The notes: generated from the letters alone by a model not told the origin. Numbered from the stretch's first letter, positions 40,241 to 49,511 are shown. The stretch: 64,000 nt of DNA from Sporanaerobium hydrogeniformans (GCF_002735925.1 NZ_PEDL01000004.1:124001-188000); one strand, 5' to 3'. Program-made: numbers and translations.

Positions 40241-40309
40241 ATTAGCATATTAGCGCATTTTATAATGCTATCACAAAAAAAAGGTTAAGTCAACCTTTTT
40301 TCTTTTTTT
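40226..40309 (+). ncRNA. Candidate small RNA between rplL and rpoB
   Basis: A plus-strand promoter at 40191-40219 and a terminator at 40277-40309 bracket about 84 bases with no open reading frame of note. An internal short helix AGCAT/ATGCT is possible. Promoter, length and T-tailed terminator are what one expects of a small RNA. Expression is not shown. Confidence 0.45.
40277..40301. terminator. Bidirectional terminator in the rplL-rpoB gap
   Basis: AAAAAAGGTT and AACCTTTTTT (40277-40286, 40292-40301) form a perfect 10-base stem. On the plus strand a further T run follows (to 40309); on the minus strand eight T follow. Confidence 0.8.
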
Positions 40310-40438
40310 ATGCGTATTTTTTAGCATTTTGTATTTTCTATTTACTACCAAATTGAATTCAGTTTAACTATACCATTGCCCTTTTATGCTTTCAAGGGGT
40401 AAATGTATATGTATCACTTATTTTTACTTCTATATACA

Positions 40439-40468
40439 AAAGAGGAGATACCTAGGTATCTCCTCTTT
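40439..40468 (-). terminator. Terminator of rplJ-rplL
   Basis: A continuous perfect dyad centred on CCTAGG (arms AAAGAGGAGATACCT and its complement) lies 14 bases after rplL. On the minus strand it ends in CTCTTTTG. Confidence 0.75.
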
Positions 40469-40482
40469 ATTATTTACATTTA

Positions 40483-40854
40483 TTATTTTAATGTAACTTT
40501 AGCGCCAACTTCTTCTAATTTAGCTTTAATTGCTTCAGCATCTTCTTTAGATATGCCTTCTTTAAGAACTTTTGGAGCGCCATCTACAGCTTCTTTAGCT
40601 TCTTTTAAGCCAAGACCTGTGATTTCACGAACAACTTTGATAACTTTGATTTTTTCTGCGCCAGCTTCTGTAAGCTCAACATCAAATTCAGTTTTCTCTT
40701 CAGCTGCTGCTGCACCTGGAGCTGCTGCAACCATAACACCTGCTGCTGCTGATACACCAAATTCTTCTTCACATGCTGATACTAAATCGTTTAATTCTAA
40801 AATAGTTAATTCTTTAACTGCATCAATAATTTCTTGGATTGATAATTTTGCCAT
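40483..40854 (-). CDS. rplL: 50S ribosomal protein L7/L12
   Basis: A 123-residue stalk protein that recruits translation factors. [20 protein letters not shown] is the dimerisation domain, an Ala-rich hinge follows, and [20 protein letters not shown] is the factor-binding C-terminal domain. The ATG at 40854 is 8 bases after GGAGG. Confidence 0.98.
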   Translation of the reverse strand: MAKLSIQEIIDAVKELTILELNDLVSACEEEFGVSAAAGVMVAAAPGAAAAEEKTEFDVELTEAGAEKIKVIKVVREITGLGLKEAKEAVDGAPKVLKEGISKEDAEAIKAKLEEVGAKVTLK

Positions 40855-40893
40855 TATAAGCACCTCCGTAATTTTTTATTAAAATAGTTTTTA

Positions 40894-41382
40894 TTATTCT
40901 GCTTTGTTTTCTGCAACTTGTTTGATAACACGTGCAAAACTTGCAATTGGAGACTTGAAGCTTCCAAGTAAACGACCAAGTAATTCTTCTCTTGGTGCAA
41001 TGTTACCGATAGCCATCATGCCTTTTGCGTCATAGTAGTGACCTTCTACAACACCTGATTTAAATCCGAGTTTTTCATTAGCTTTTGCTGCTTTTGCAAG
41101 AATTCTTGGTCCTGCTGTTGCATCTTCATAAGAAATAGCAATAGCTGTTGGTCCTTCAAGATCTTTAGAAATCTCAGCGAATTCTGTGCCTTCAATAGCA
41201 AAGTTAACCATAGTGTTTTTGAATACTTTGTATTCTACACCAGCTTCACGAAGTTCTTTACGAAGCTTAGTATCTTGGTCTACTGTAAGACCACGGTAGT
41301 CTACTAATAAAACCGATGAAGCTCCGTTAAGTTTTTCTTTAATTTGGTTAACAACCACTTGTTTTTGTTCTACTTTTGCCAT
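40894..41382 (-). CDS. rplJ: 50S ribosomal protein L10
   Basis: A 162-residue L10 that anchors L7/L12 dimers to 23S rRNA. LNGASSVLLVDYRGLTVDQD and LRKELREAGVEYKVFKNTM are typical. It is preceded by its own promoter and a classical L10 leader, so it is controlled separately from the island upstream. Confidence 0.98.
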   Translation of the reverse strand: MAKVEQKQVVVNQIKEKLNGASSVLLVDYRGLTVDQDTKLRKELREAGVEYKVFKNTMVNFAIEGTEFAEISKDLEGPTAIAISYEDATAGPRILAKAAKANEKLGFKSGVVEGHYYDAKGMMAIGNIAPREELLGRLLGSFKSPIASFARVIKQVAENKAE

Positions 41383-41399
41383 TGTTACACCTCCTTGTT

Positions 41400-41542
41400 T
41401 TACTCAATAAAAAAATCGTTTTGCTTATCTATCCGCAGGCAAAACGACACACTTCCGTCCTTATTATAAAGACCTCGGTAGGTTGCATTGCGTTAAGCCC
41501 TAAGGCACCTACTGTCTGCGGTACAGTATTCTTTTATTAACA
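41400..41542 (-). ncRNA. L10 leader (rplJ autoregulatory RNA)
   Basis: The minus-strand leader contains CCGCAGACAGTAGGTGCC, pairing with CAACCTACCGAGG, the hallmark of the L10(L12)4-binding leader known across Firmicutes. It ends in an attenuator: GCAAAACGA and TCGTTTTGC (41439-41447, 41416-41424) followed by a run of T. Excess L10-L12 complex is expected to favour termination. Confidence 0.88.
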
Positions 41543-41548
41543 TGAATT

Positions 41549-41577
41549 AGTATAACACTATAAAATAAGCTTGTCAA
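41549..41577 (-). promoter_or_regulatory. Promoter of rplJ-rplL
   Basis: Minus-strand TTGACA (41577-41572), a 17-base spacer and TATACT (41554-41549) lie only about 65 bases after the last island gene. The island ends exactly before this promoter. Confidence 0.9.
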
Positions 41578-41642
41578 CTTTTAATATCATGTAAAAAATA
41601 GGTATTGAAAGTTTTAATGCTATTATCCTTAGTAACTTTAAC

Positions 41643-42416
41643 CTACCATACTTTCCAAAAAGCTTTGTCTTTCTTCCACATATTAATTAATTGTCCTAAA
41701 TCTCTTTCATTATCCATACAAGTCCATAATCCCTCGTGCTTATAAACAGCTATTTTATCCATTTCAGCAAGCCTTTCAAATGTTCCATATTCTAAATCGC
41801 AATTATCATCTTCAGTAAGATAATCTAAAAGCTCTCTTTCAAATACCATATAACCTCCATTAATAAGCCCTTGTGAAGTTTGTGATTTCTCTTCAAAACT
41901 CTTCAGAATACCACCTTCCTCTATTAGTTCCCCAAATCTAGCTGGAGGATGTACTCCTGAGATTGTAACTAATTTTCGTTTGTTTAAATGATAATTAATT
42001 AGTTCATCAATATTAATGTTAGCTAATCCATCTCCATAAGTAAGTAGATTTATTCCTTCATCTAAATATTTTTCTACTTTCTTAAGTCTAGCACCTTTTA
42101 AAGCATCTAATCCTGTATCAACTAAGGTTACCTTCCATTCCTGTTCATCATGCTGAGTATGAAACTCTACTGTCCCATCTCCACAATGAACAGTAAAATC
42201 ATTCGTTCGCTCTTTGTAATGTAAAAAATAGTCTTTTATCAAATGTGATTTATAACCTAAGCAAATAACAAAGTCCTTAATACCGTAATGAGAATATATC
42301 TTCATGATATGCCATAATATAGGCTTACCACCTATTTCCACCATAGGCTTAGGAACAATGCTTGTAATTTCACCAAGTCGGCTTCCATAACCCCCTGCTA
42401 AAATAACTAGTTTCAT
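41643..42416 (-). CDS. rfbF: Glucose-1-phosphate cytidylyltransferase (RfbF/AscA)
   Basis: A 257-residue nucleotidyltransferase making CDP-glucose from CTP and glucose-1-phosphate, the first step of CDP-3,6-dideoxyhexose synthesis. LVILAGGYGSRLGEITSIVP, KPMVEIGGKPILWHIMKIYS and the metal motif TYGDGLANI are characteristic of RfbF rather than dTTP-using RfbA. It ends the island, 70 bases after a reductase-like gene. The dehydratase for the next step is at 61561-62643. Confidence 0.92.
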   Translation of the reverse strand: MKLVILAGGYGSRLGEITSIVPKPMVEIGGKPILWHIMKIYSHYGIKDFVICLGYKSHLIKDYFLHYKERTNDFTVHCGDGTVEFHTQHDEQEWKVTLVDTGLDALKGARLKKVEKYLDEGINLLTYGDGLANINIDELINYHLNKRKLVTISGVHPPARFGELIEEGGILKSFEEKSQTSQGLINGGYMVFERELLDYLTEDDNCDLEYGTFERLAEMDKIAVYKHEGLWTCMDNERDLGQLINMWKKDKAFWKVW

Positions 42417-42486
42417 ATACTTTACCTACCTTAATTTATATATTATTTATATCGACATTTTACTTATTTTAAAATAGTATCTACAA

Positions 42487-43386
42487 TTATTCTTCCCTAT
42501 CTATTTCCAACATCTTAGCAAGCCCATCTTTTAGATTTAATATTTCTTCATTTGCTAAAATATTTTTTTCTTTACATTGAATCTTCATTATTTCTCTTGT
42601 TCGATAAGGCCTCTTTCCCCAGTATACATTTAGTTTTCTATTACTTACCTCTTCAAATATCTTCACAACATTTTTTAGTGTTAAGTATTCTTTAGGTGAC
42701 ACAATATATGTCTTTTCCTCATGTGCCTTCATGGCTACTAATTCTTTTAATGCTTTTTTATAAGCCTTAATTACATCATCTATATAAACTAATCCTAATT
42801 CTTGTTCCCCACCTGACATTTCTAAAATTTTATTTGTTTGAGATGCATCCTTGATTAAATTAAGGATTTTTCCTCTTGAATCACGTGGTCCATAAGTATC
42901 CATTAATTTTAGCGTAATTATTCTTAAATCTGAAGTTTCCAAATAAAATTTTGCTATTTTTTCAAAAGCCTCTTTTGTTGCAGCATATAAGTTAACAGGA
43001 TTATAATCTTCTCCCAAATAATGTTGCCAATACGTTCCCGTATTAAGAAAATATTTTACTCCACACAATACACTAACCTCTAACAACTGGGCTCCAAATA
43101 AAATATTGCTACTAATAAGTCTTTCTACATCCTCTTTTTCATGATTCACCTTAAACAGTGATGCTAAATGTATAACTACTGTAGGTCTTACCTCATTAAA
43201 GATATCATTTAAATTTTGTATATCCTGGGTATATACATGAATATTTTTTTCTTTAATCTTACTTGCTATTAAACAATAATTCGAATCCTTTCTTACTAAA
43301 ACATGAACCTCATTTCCTTCTTCTATCAATTTATTCACTAAATTTGAACCAATATATCCTGTAGCTCCACTTACTAATATCTTCAT
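42487..43386 (-). CDS. NAD(P)-dependent epimerase/reductase of the SDR family (CDP-sugar pathway)
   Basis: A 299-residue extended SDR from the ATG at 43386, well spaced from AAAGG. The nucleotide motif is GATGYIGSNL, and the catalytic pair is YAATK with Thr/Ser upstream (NTGTYW). It sits between rfbH and rfbF, the place of reductases such as RfbJ (abequose) or AscF (ascarylose). With the RmlC-like epimerase in the same run, a final 4-keto reduction to an L-3,6-dideoxyhexose is the best guess. The exact sugar cannot be told. Confidence 0.75.
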   Translation of the reverse strand: MKILVSGATGYIGSNLVNKLIEEGNEVHVLVRKDSNYCLIASKIKEKNIHVYTQDIQNLNDIFNEVRPTVVIHLASLFKVNHEKEDVERLISSNILFGAQLLEVSVLCGVKYFLNTGTYWQHYLGEDYNPVNLYAATKEAFEKIAKFYLETSDLRIITLKLMDTYGPRDSRGKILNLIKDASQTNKILEMSGGEQELGLVYIDDVIKAYKKALKELVAMKAHEEKTYIVSPKEYLTLKNVVKIFEEVSNRKLNVYWGKRPYRTREIMKIQCKEKNILANEEILNLKDGLAKMLEIDREE

Positions 43387-43444
43387 GCATTTTTCCTTTC
43401 TGTATAATAAATACTCCAAAGAAATTAATCCTTGGAGTACTCGT

Positions 43445-44791
43445 TTATTCTCCCATAGAGCGTTGAACATATTGTTCTATGCACCTAACCATATAGTCAA
43501 GCATACTTCTGGTCATCCCTGGATAGACACCAATCCAAAATACATTATTCATTACATACTCTGTATTATGCAAATCACCTACTTGCCTATACTGCTTTGT
43601 ATCTCTTATTGTATCAAAACAAGGATGTTTTATAATGTTACCTGCAAATAGCATCCTCGTCTGAATCTTTTTAGATTCTAGGTACTTAACAATATCATTT
43701 CTATTAAAATGAGTATTAGCTTTTACCCCTATCACAAATCCAAACCAACTTGGCTCTGTATTTTCATCCATTTCCGGCAAAGTAAATACAGTATTCATAT
43801 GCTCTAATTTCCGCCTTAAGTATTCCCAATTTTCTTTCCTAGCTTTAATAAAATTGGGAAGCTTTTCTAATTGTGCACATCCAATAGCCGCTTGCATATC
43901 TGTAATCTTAAGATTATATCCCAAATGACCATACACATATTTATGATCATATCCCACTGGTAACTCTCCGTACTGCTTACTAAATCGACTACTACATAAA
44001 TTATCTACACCTGAAGGACAACAACAATCTCTCCCCCAGTCTCTTAAAGATAATAAAATTTTAGCCAAAATAGAATTGTTCGTATATACTGCTCCTCCCT
44101 CTCCCATGGTTATATGGTGTGGTGGATAGAAACTTGATGTTCCAATATCACCTATCGTTCCTGTATATTTCCATTCATTATCAATGTAATATTTAGAACC
44201 TAATGCATCGCAATTATCTTCTACTAGCCATAGATTATATCTATTACAAAACTGACGTATTTTTTCTAGGTTAAACGGATTCCCTAAAGTATGGGCTATC
44301 ATTACTGCCTTTGTTTTTTCTGTTCTTGCTAACTCTAACTGACTACAATCAATGTTGTACTCAGGAATAGTGATATCTACAAACACTGGTACAGCCCCAT
44401 ATTGAATAATAGGTGATATTGTAGTAGGAAAACCTGCTGCAACCGTAATCACCTCATCCCCCCTATTGATTCTCCTTTCACCTAAAAGAGGCGACGTAAG
44501 TGCCATAAATGCAAGTAAATTGGCACTAGAACCTGAGTTACAACTATAACAATATTTAACGTCTAGAAATTTTGCTAACCCTATTTCAAACTCCTTTGTA
44601 TATCTTCCAGATGTTAGCCAAAATTCCAAACTAGCATCTATAAGATTTTCAAGTTCTCTTTCGTCATATACTCTTGCCGCATAAGGAACTCTATCACCTT
44701 GTAAGTATTCATCATGTTTTAAATGTTCTTGCCGATAATACTCCTCAACCAACTTCATAATTTCTTGCTTTATTTGCTCTGAATTCTTCAT
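43445..44791 (-). CDS. rfbH: CDP-4-keto-6-deoxyglucose 3-dehydrase, E1 (RfbH/AscC/DdhC)
   Basis: A 448-residue PMP-dependent enzyme of the aminotransferase fold. In SFYPPHHITMGEGG the catalytic Lys of aminotransferases is replaced by His, the hallmark of E1. DNCDALGSKY binds PMP. The Cys-containing stretch GRDCCCPSGVDNLCSSRFSKQ fits the [2Fe-2S] region of E1. It removes the C3 hydroxyl together with an E3 flavoprotein; no E3 gene is visible in the window. It precedes the SDR gene by about 58 bases. Confidence 0.92.
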   Translation of the reverse strand: MKNSEQIKQEIMKLVEEYYRQEHLKHDEYLQGDRVPYAARVYDERELENLIDASLEFWLTSGRYTKEFEIGLAKFLDVKYCYSCNSGSSANLLAFMALTSPLLGERRINRGDEVITVAAGFPTTISPIIQYGAVPVFVDITIPEYNIDCSQLELARTEKTKAVMIAHTLGNPFNLEKIRQFCNRYNLWLVEDNCDALGSKYYIDNEWKYTGTIGDIGTSSFYPPHHITMGEGGAVYTNNSILAKILLSLRDWGRDCCCPSGVDNLCSSRFSKQYGELPVGYDHKYVYGHLGYNLKITDMQAAIGCAQLEKLPNFIKARKENWEYLRRKLEHMNTVFTLPEMDENTEPSWFGFVIGVKANTHFNRNDIVKYLESKKIQTRMLFAGNIIKHPCFDTIRDTKQYRQVGDLHNTEYVMNNVFWIGVYPGMTRSMLDYMVRCIEQYVQRSMGE

Positions 44792-44817
44792 GATAATCCC
44801 TCTTTTAAATCAATATA

Positions 44818-45420
44818 TTACTTATAAACAAATGGTGAATTGAACTGACATAGCTTCTTAAAAGATTGATCTCTTTCTGAAAGTATAAATTTTTCATTCC
44901 CCCAATTCATACCAAAGCTATCCCACCTAATACCACCTTCGTAGTCTTTATTATATTCATTGGACATCTTATAAAATATAATACTATCTTCCTCCAATGC
45001 CATATACCCATGAGCAAAGCCTTCTGGGATATACAGCATATTTCTCTTCTCTTCAGTAAGTTCTATAGTATCATATCGTCCATATGTCGGAGACCCTTCC
45101 CTTATATCTAAAATAACATCTTTAATCCTTCCCTTAATACAATAAACAAGTTTAGCCTGTCCAAAAGGTGGGTTTTGAAAATGCATACCACGAATAACAC
45201 CTTTTTTAGATGTTACCATTAAATCCTCAAAGAATTCTTCCTTTATATCTAGTAAATGAAAAGTTGACTTATGAAAATATTTTATAGATATACCTCGATT
45301 GTCGTAAAAACCATTACATATAATCTCCTTGCAACCTGGCAGTCTAGTATTATGTATAGTATATATGTTTTTACTAGATAAACATTTTCCCATAATTATA
45401 ATATCTCGCTTTCCCTTCAT
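44818..45420 (-). CDS. RmlC-like nucleotide-sugar 3,5- or 5-epimerase
   Basis: A 200-residue cupin of the RmlC family: TRLPGCKEIICNGFYDNRG, VIRGMHFQNPPFGQAKLVYC and IPEGFAHGYMAL carry the conserved Arg, His and Tyr region. In a cluster with rfbF and rfbH it is best read as an AscE-type epimerase acting on a CDP-4-keto-3,6-dideoxysugar. A dTDP-rhamnose role is less likely because no rmlA, rmlB or rmlD is present. The first ATG lacks a clear ribosome site and a start near residue 10 is possible. Confidence 0.78.
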   Translation of the reverse strand: MKGKRDIIIMGKCLSSKNIYTIHNTRLPGCKEIICNGFYDNRGISIKYFHKSTFHLLDIKEEFFEDLMVTSKKGVIRGMHFQNPPFGQAKLVYCIKGRIKDVILDIREGSPTYGRYDTIELTEEKRNMLYIPEGFAHGYMALEEDSIIFYKMSNEYNKDYEGGIRWDSFGMNWGNEKFILSERDQSFKKLCQFNSPFVYK

Positions 45421-45546
45421 GTACTACTATTTCATATTCAATTTCTTATTATCACGTTATTGAATATCTTTATTAAATAGTGCTTTAATTTATTCACATT
45501 AACATCAACAGCTATTTCAAATCAAACTTATGTCATTATATTTAAA

Positions 45547-47349
45547 CTATATTAAATCAGTCAAAGAAATGACTCTTACTATGGCTTTATATTCTGCTCT
45601 TGCTTGCTTTTCAATAACACTAAAATAGTCCACTAGGGGAATAATTATAGTATCTATTTTTTCTTGAGCAATAATTTCAGGAGAATATACAATTTTCCCA
45701 TTTAAAATACTGCCTTGTTTCATTTTTGATGAATCTATAAAGTAAATACCTTCATCACTAATCTGATCTACATACTCAAAAAATTCACATATGTAATCAT
45801 TAATTCCCCATACACCTATTTTCTTTGATTCCTTCAAAAGCTCTCCAAGATTTTTATTTATTTCAAGAACAATATCTTTCATGATAGGCATTTTATGACG
45901 TTGACCACATACTTTGCAAGTTATAGGGTTTCTATTGAATAGCCTCACATGTTCCCACACATTATCCGATTTGCATGTGGCACATTTAGCTCTAAAAGAT
46001 ATATTCTTTTTAATCTTATCAATTTCTACATTTCTTATCTGAAATGGTACCTTTAAATTTTGTTGTGGTAGTATAGATATCTGTTGAGATATATATGCAA
46101 CTTCATCCTTTGTCATTTTTGATATATTTATAGTGGGACACCCTTCTTTTAAGAAAGCAATTTCGTCTTTTATTATTCCTTTTTCAACGGCATATTTATA
46201 TATAGGTGTACCAGGAAAAGTGGTAACAAAAATTAATCCTATTGCATAATATGAATGTTCCTTCCACCAATTAAGCGTATTAGTTGCTGTTTCTATTGTT
46301 TCTTCAACATCACCAAAAATAAATGTTCCTTGAGTTGCAATACCCACATCATATGCTAACTTTAGTGCTTTTTCTGTCTGTTGTATGGTAATTCCCTTTT
46401 TCATGCTCTTTAAAATACGATTATCTGCACTTTCTAATCCAAATCCCATAATCTCACAGTTGCTATCTTTTAATAAGAGTACTAATTCCTCAGTAATATC
46501 ACATACTCTAAATTGAGCATGCCACTTTATATCATATTTTTTAATACATGAACAAAACTCTTTAACCCTCTCCATATTATAGGCAAAAAGTTCATCTGCT
46601 ATAAAGATATATTTAACACCATACTTTTCGACTAAATAATCTAATTCCTCAAAGAAATTGTTAAGTGAACGCTGCCTATACTTTTTCCCACTAGAATGAA
46701 AACAAAATGTACATTGAAATGGGCATGAACGACTGGATAACATAGTAATAGTGTTAGTATGATTAATCCCTAAAGTACAAGCCTCTGCGTTCATTATCTT
46801 ATCAAATCCAAACCCCTCATAGTCTGGGAACGGAATAGTATCTAGATCTTCTATTTCTGGTCTAGGTAAATTTCTGACATACTTTCCATCTTTCTTATAG
46901 ATAATGCCTTTAATTTTCCCTATGTTTTTACCCTCTTCTATAGCTTCAGTTAGTTCACAGTTTGTTATTTCTCCTTCACCAATAATTCCATAATCTACAA
47001 ATTCTAATGCCTCCATTGCAACCTCAGGAACACTAGTTATAATTCCTCCACCTACTATTGTCACGATATCTTTTTTTATATATTTTGCTTCTGATACTAT
47101 TTCCTTAATGGCATTATATTGAAAAGATAATCCACCAGTAGAAATAATTTCAATATCATTACGTTCTATCTCATACTTTAAAATGTCATATACATCACCT
47201 TCCACATTATTCAAGTTCAAAGTATATATATTATAACCTGCTCTTTTTAACGCAGAAGATACATACGGTATCCCTAAAGGAAATGTGTACCACTCTCCTA
47301 CTCTATCAACCACACGAGGCATAACTAGTAACTGATTTGCTTTTTTCAT
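45547..47349 (-). CDS. Radical SAM protein of the B12-binding/Elp3-like type with C-terminal zinc ribbon
   Basis: A 600-residue protein. Residues about 1-150 form a cobalamin-binding-like fold (IVGGGIITSVPEVA, YGIIGEGE), but the DxHxxG cobalamin motif is not visible. The radical SAM site is Cys209, Cys213, Cys216 (CPFQCTFC). A CATC/CKVCG ribbon lies near residues 440-475, followed by a Rossmann-like end (KKIGVWGINDYICEFFEY). B12-type radical SAM enzymes methylate or rearrange unactivated carbons; the substrate here is unknown, possibly a sugar. It has a good GGTGGGG ribosome site. Confidence 0.8.
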   Translation of the reverse strand: MKKANQLLVMPRVVDRVGEWYTFPLGIPYVSSALKRAGYNIYTLNLNNVEGDVYDILKYEIERNDIEIISTGGLSFQYNAIKEIVSEAKYIKKDIVTIVGGGIITSVPEVAMEALEFVDYGIIGEGEITNCELTEAIEEGKNIGKIKGIIYKKDGKYVRNLPRPEIEDLDTIPFPDYEGFGFDKIMNAEACTLGINHTNTITMLSSRSCPFQCTFCFHSSGKKYRQRSLNNFFEELDYLVEKYGVKYIFIADELFAYNMERVKEFCSCIKKYDIKWHAQFRVCDITEELVLLLKDSNCEIMGFGLESADNRILKSMKKGITIQQTEKALKLAYDVGIATQGTFIFGDVEETIETATNTLNWWKEHSYYAIGLIFVTTFPGTPIYKYAVEKGIIKDEIAFLKEGCPTINISKMTKDEVAYISQQISILPQQNLKVPFQIRNVEIDKIKKNISFRAKCATCKSDNVWEHVRLFNRNPITCKVCGQRHKMPIMKDIVLEINKNLGELLKESKKIGVWGINDYICEFFEYVDQISDEGIYFIDSSKMKQGSILNGKIVYSPEIIAQEKIDTIIIPLVDYFSVIEKQARAEYKAIVRVISLTDLI

Positions 47350-47379
47350 ACTGTCCCCACCTTTTAATATATATTAACT

Positions 47380-47419
47380 TACTCTATATATAAATCTAAC
47401 TACCATATATAAATTTAAC
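47380..47419 (-). repeat. Two imperfect tandem 19-21-base direct repeats
   Basis: Plus-strand TACTCTATATATAAATCTAAC (split as 47380-47400) is followed at once by TACCATATATAAATTTAAC (47401-47419). They lie in the leader of the 600-residue gene, after an ATTGCTAC/GTAGCAAT inverted repeat. They may be promoter elements or simple AT-rich duplication. Confidence 0.45.
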
Positions 47420-47463
47420 TTCCATAAATTGCTACAACATTTCTTTGTTTAATCTCGTAGCAA

Positions 47464-48477
47464 TTAAAGATAAAAATCAATCAACCTTTTGACCTCTTTA
47501 TCCAGTAAATCTTCTTCACTCATCATATATCTATATTGACTACATGTACGACATATAGGATATTCATTTTTTTGATTACTTAATTGTTTTAGCCGAAAAG
47601 AGTTAAATTCTTTTCCATTCCATATATCATAAAGACTGACTTCCGTACAGTTTCCCAAAATGGTTGTAGTCTCCATTGCACAACAAGGTACAATATTACC
47701 TTCTGGGTTAATCTGCATCATATAAAAGGGTTGAGGACATACTTGAGTTTCTAAAAGTTTATTTCCATTTTGCGTAACCGCATGGGTTGTCACATTAAAC
47801 TTACTCTTGTAATCAATTTGTGGAACTGCAGGTAATAAATGTTCAATGGCAATGGTGTCACAAATATCTCCAAACATGTCAAAAAATAATGTTTCTTCAT
47901 TCTTTTCAATAGCACAATCAATAATTTTTATGTATACTTGTGTTTCCTTTCGATTCTTATAAAAATAGCTTATATTTTGTACCAATTCTTCTAGATTTAC
48001 TTCCCTCTGTGTAATATTTTTATATTGCTTTTCTGTTACTCCCTGTATTGATATTCTTAATTTTGAAAGTCCTGCACTAATTAATTTATCTGCTAATTTT
48101 TTAGTAAGAAGTGCCCCATTGGTCACTATATCTATACTCTTAGCCACGCCCTTTTCTTTGGCATATGCTACCATTTCTGTAATATTAGGGTGCAACAAAG
48201 GCTCCCCTGTCCCTGCAAAGCGTAACATTTTAATAGGTTGTGGGAATCTAGTTAAATCATCTATACACTTTTTATAAACACCCAATTCCAACATCTTTTT
48301 ATCTGCAATATAACTTCTCTCATTTAAAGGTACAGAATGAATACAATATTCACAGCTAAAATTACATGCATACACCGGAAACACCTGTACAATATAGGGT
48401 GTATCTAGCGGTAATGCTTGGGCAAGATTTGTTCGTTTGCCTCCTGGGGTTTGACCATCTATCCTAATAGCCTTCAT
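47464..48477 (-). CDS. Radical SAM/SPASM protein, third of a tandem trio
   Basis: A 337-residue protein with the cluster Cys38, Cys42, Cys45 (CNFSCEYC), GTGEPLLHPN for SAM binding, and a C-terminal SPASM-type set in VCPQPF, IVPCCAMET and CRTCSQY. Its ATG overlaps the TGA of the previous gene by 4 bases, so the two are translationally coupled. SPASM enzymes modify peptides or sugars (for example the aminoglycoside enzymes AprD4 and BtrN). Here, among sugar genes, a sugar substrate is the simpler guess. Confidence 0.82.
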   Translation of the reverse strand: MKAIRIDGQTPGGKRTNLAQALPLDTPYIVQVFPVYACNFSCEYCIHSVPLNERSYIADKKMLELGVYKKCIDDLTRFPQPIKMLRFAGTGEPLLHPNITEMVAYAKEKGVAKSIDIVTNGALLTKKLADKLISAGLSKLRISIQGVTEKQYKNITQREVNLEELVQNISYFYKNRKETQVYIKIIDCAIEKNEETLFFDMFGDICDTIAIEHLLPAVPQIDYKSKFNVTTHAVTQNGNKLLETQVCPQPFYMMQINPEGNIVPCCAMETTTILGNCTEVSLYDIWNGKEFNSFRLKQLSNQKNEYPICRTCSQYRYMMSEEDLLDKEVKRLIDFYL

Positions 48478-49511
48478 TTTCTCCCACCACAACTTTTCTG
48501 TGTCTTACTATCAATTCTTGTTAGTAGTACCTCAACTTCATTATCCAAAACATCCTCTGGGTGAGAAACATCATCTGGTGCACAACACACTGCACAGCGT
48601 TTATTTTCATATCTATTGCCTTTTAGCTGCTCTCTCCAAAATTTTTTTAAAAGAGGTCCATTCCACATATCTAATAATAATCCATCATTAATATTCCCCA
48701 ACACAATAGGTTTGTAAATAGTATCACATGGCTCTACATCCCCATTAGGAAAAATTCCTAACATAAAAAAAGGAAGTGGACACACCTTTCGTTTTTCATG
48801 TTTTCTACCATACCGATCATAATCTACTTGCATATTTTTAGTTAAACTAACCCCATCATATGCAGGAAGCATCTTTTCTATGTACATCCTATCTGAGCAT
48901 TCTTCAAACAGTTTATAAAATTCCTGTTCTTCTTCCTTCGCTAATGCCACGTCCATAATCTTCACATAAAGTTTCGTTTGTTTCTTAGCTTTATAAAAGT
49001 ATCTTATATTTTCCATATATTTATCAAAATCAATACCGACACCACATATCTCTTGGTATTTATCTGAGGTAATCCCCTGTAAAGAAATCCTTAAGGTGTC
49101 TAATCCTGCTTCTATAAGGGCATTTGATAATTCTGGTGTAAGTAATGCTCCATTACTAATAATCTCTACTCTTTCAGCTATATTCGCTTCCTTTGCCATT
49201 CTCACCATAAGTGGCAAATTTTTATTAATAAGCGGTTCACCTTGTCCTGTAAGTGAAAGCATCTTCAATTTCTTTGGAAATTGTTTCATCTGAAAAATAA
49301 ATTTTTCATAAACTTCCATACTCATAGTTTCAGGTATAAAATCATAAGCTTCTTTCATCTTATTGTGCCCCATAGAATGCGCACAATAAACGCATTTGAA
49401 ATTGCAGTAAGTTGTAGGAAATACAAATATACTAAAAGGTGTATCTAAGGGAAGAACTTCTGATAACTTTGTTCTTTCCGTTCCATAAATAGGTTTAATT
49501 TCTGATGCCAT
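48474..49511 (-). CDS. Radical SAM/SPASM protein, second of a tandem trio
   Basis: 345 residues; cluster Cys36, Cys40, Cys43 (CNFKCVYC); LTGQGEPLINKNLP; SPASM-like Cys in KVCPLPFF, DVEPCDT and CAVCCAPDD. The opening EIKPIYGTERTKLSEVLPLD closely parallels the genes on either side, as expected from tandem duplication. It starts at an ATG behind GAGGGGG. Function is not known; differences around the SPASM Cys residues suggest that the three copies have diverged. Confidence 0.82.
   Translation of the reverse strand: MASEIKPIYGTERTKLSEVLPLDTPFSIFVFPTTYCNFKCVYCAHSMGHNKMKEAYDFIPETMSMEVYEKFIFQMKQFPKKLKMLSLTGQGEPLINKNLPLMVRMAKEANIAERVEIISNGALLTPELSNALIEAGLDTLRISLQGITSDKYQEICGVGIDFDKYMENIRYFYKAKKQTKLYVKIMDVALAKEEEQEFYKLFEECSDRMYIEKMLPAYDGVSLTKNMQVDYDRYGRKHEKRKVCPLPFFMLGIFPNGDVEPCDTIYKPIVLGNINDGLLLDMWNGPLLKKFWREQLKGNRYENKRCAVCCAPDDVSHPEDVLDNEVEVLLTRIDSKTQKSCGGRK

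Larger units (their letters stand above)
40058..40482. other. Gene-free 425-base rpoB-rplL gap
   Basis: This gap holds the rplL terminator, a second symmetric terminator, a candidate rpoB promoter and a candidate plus-strand small RNA, listed separately. Two terminators in series imply that rpoB-rpoC depends mainly on its own promoter. Confidence 0.7.

Noticed and set aside
44818-45420. dTDP-rhamnose pathway
   Set aside because: Only the RmlC-like epimerase is present. The companion genes are CDP-type (rfbF, rfbG, rfbH), so the epimerase was assigned to that pathway.
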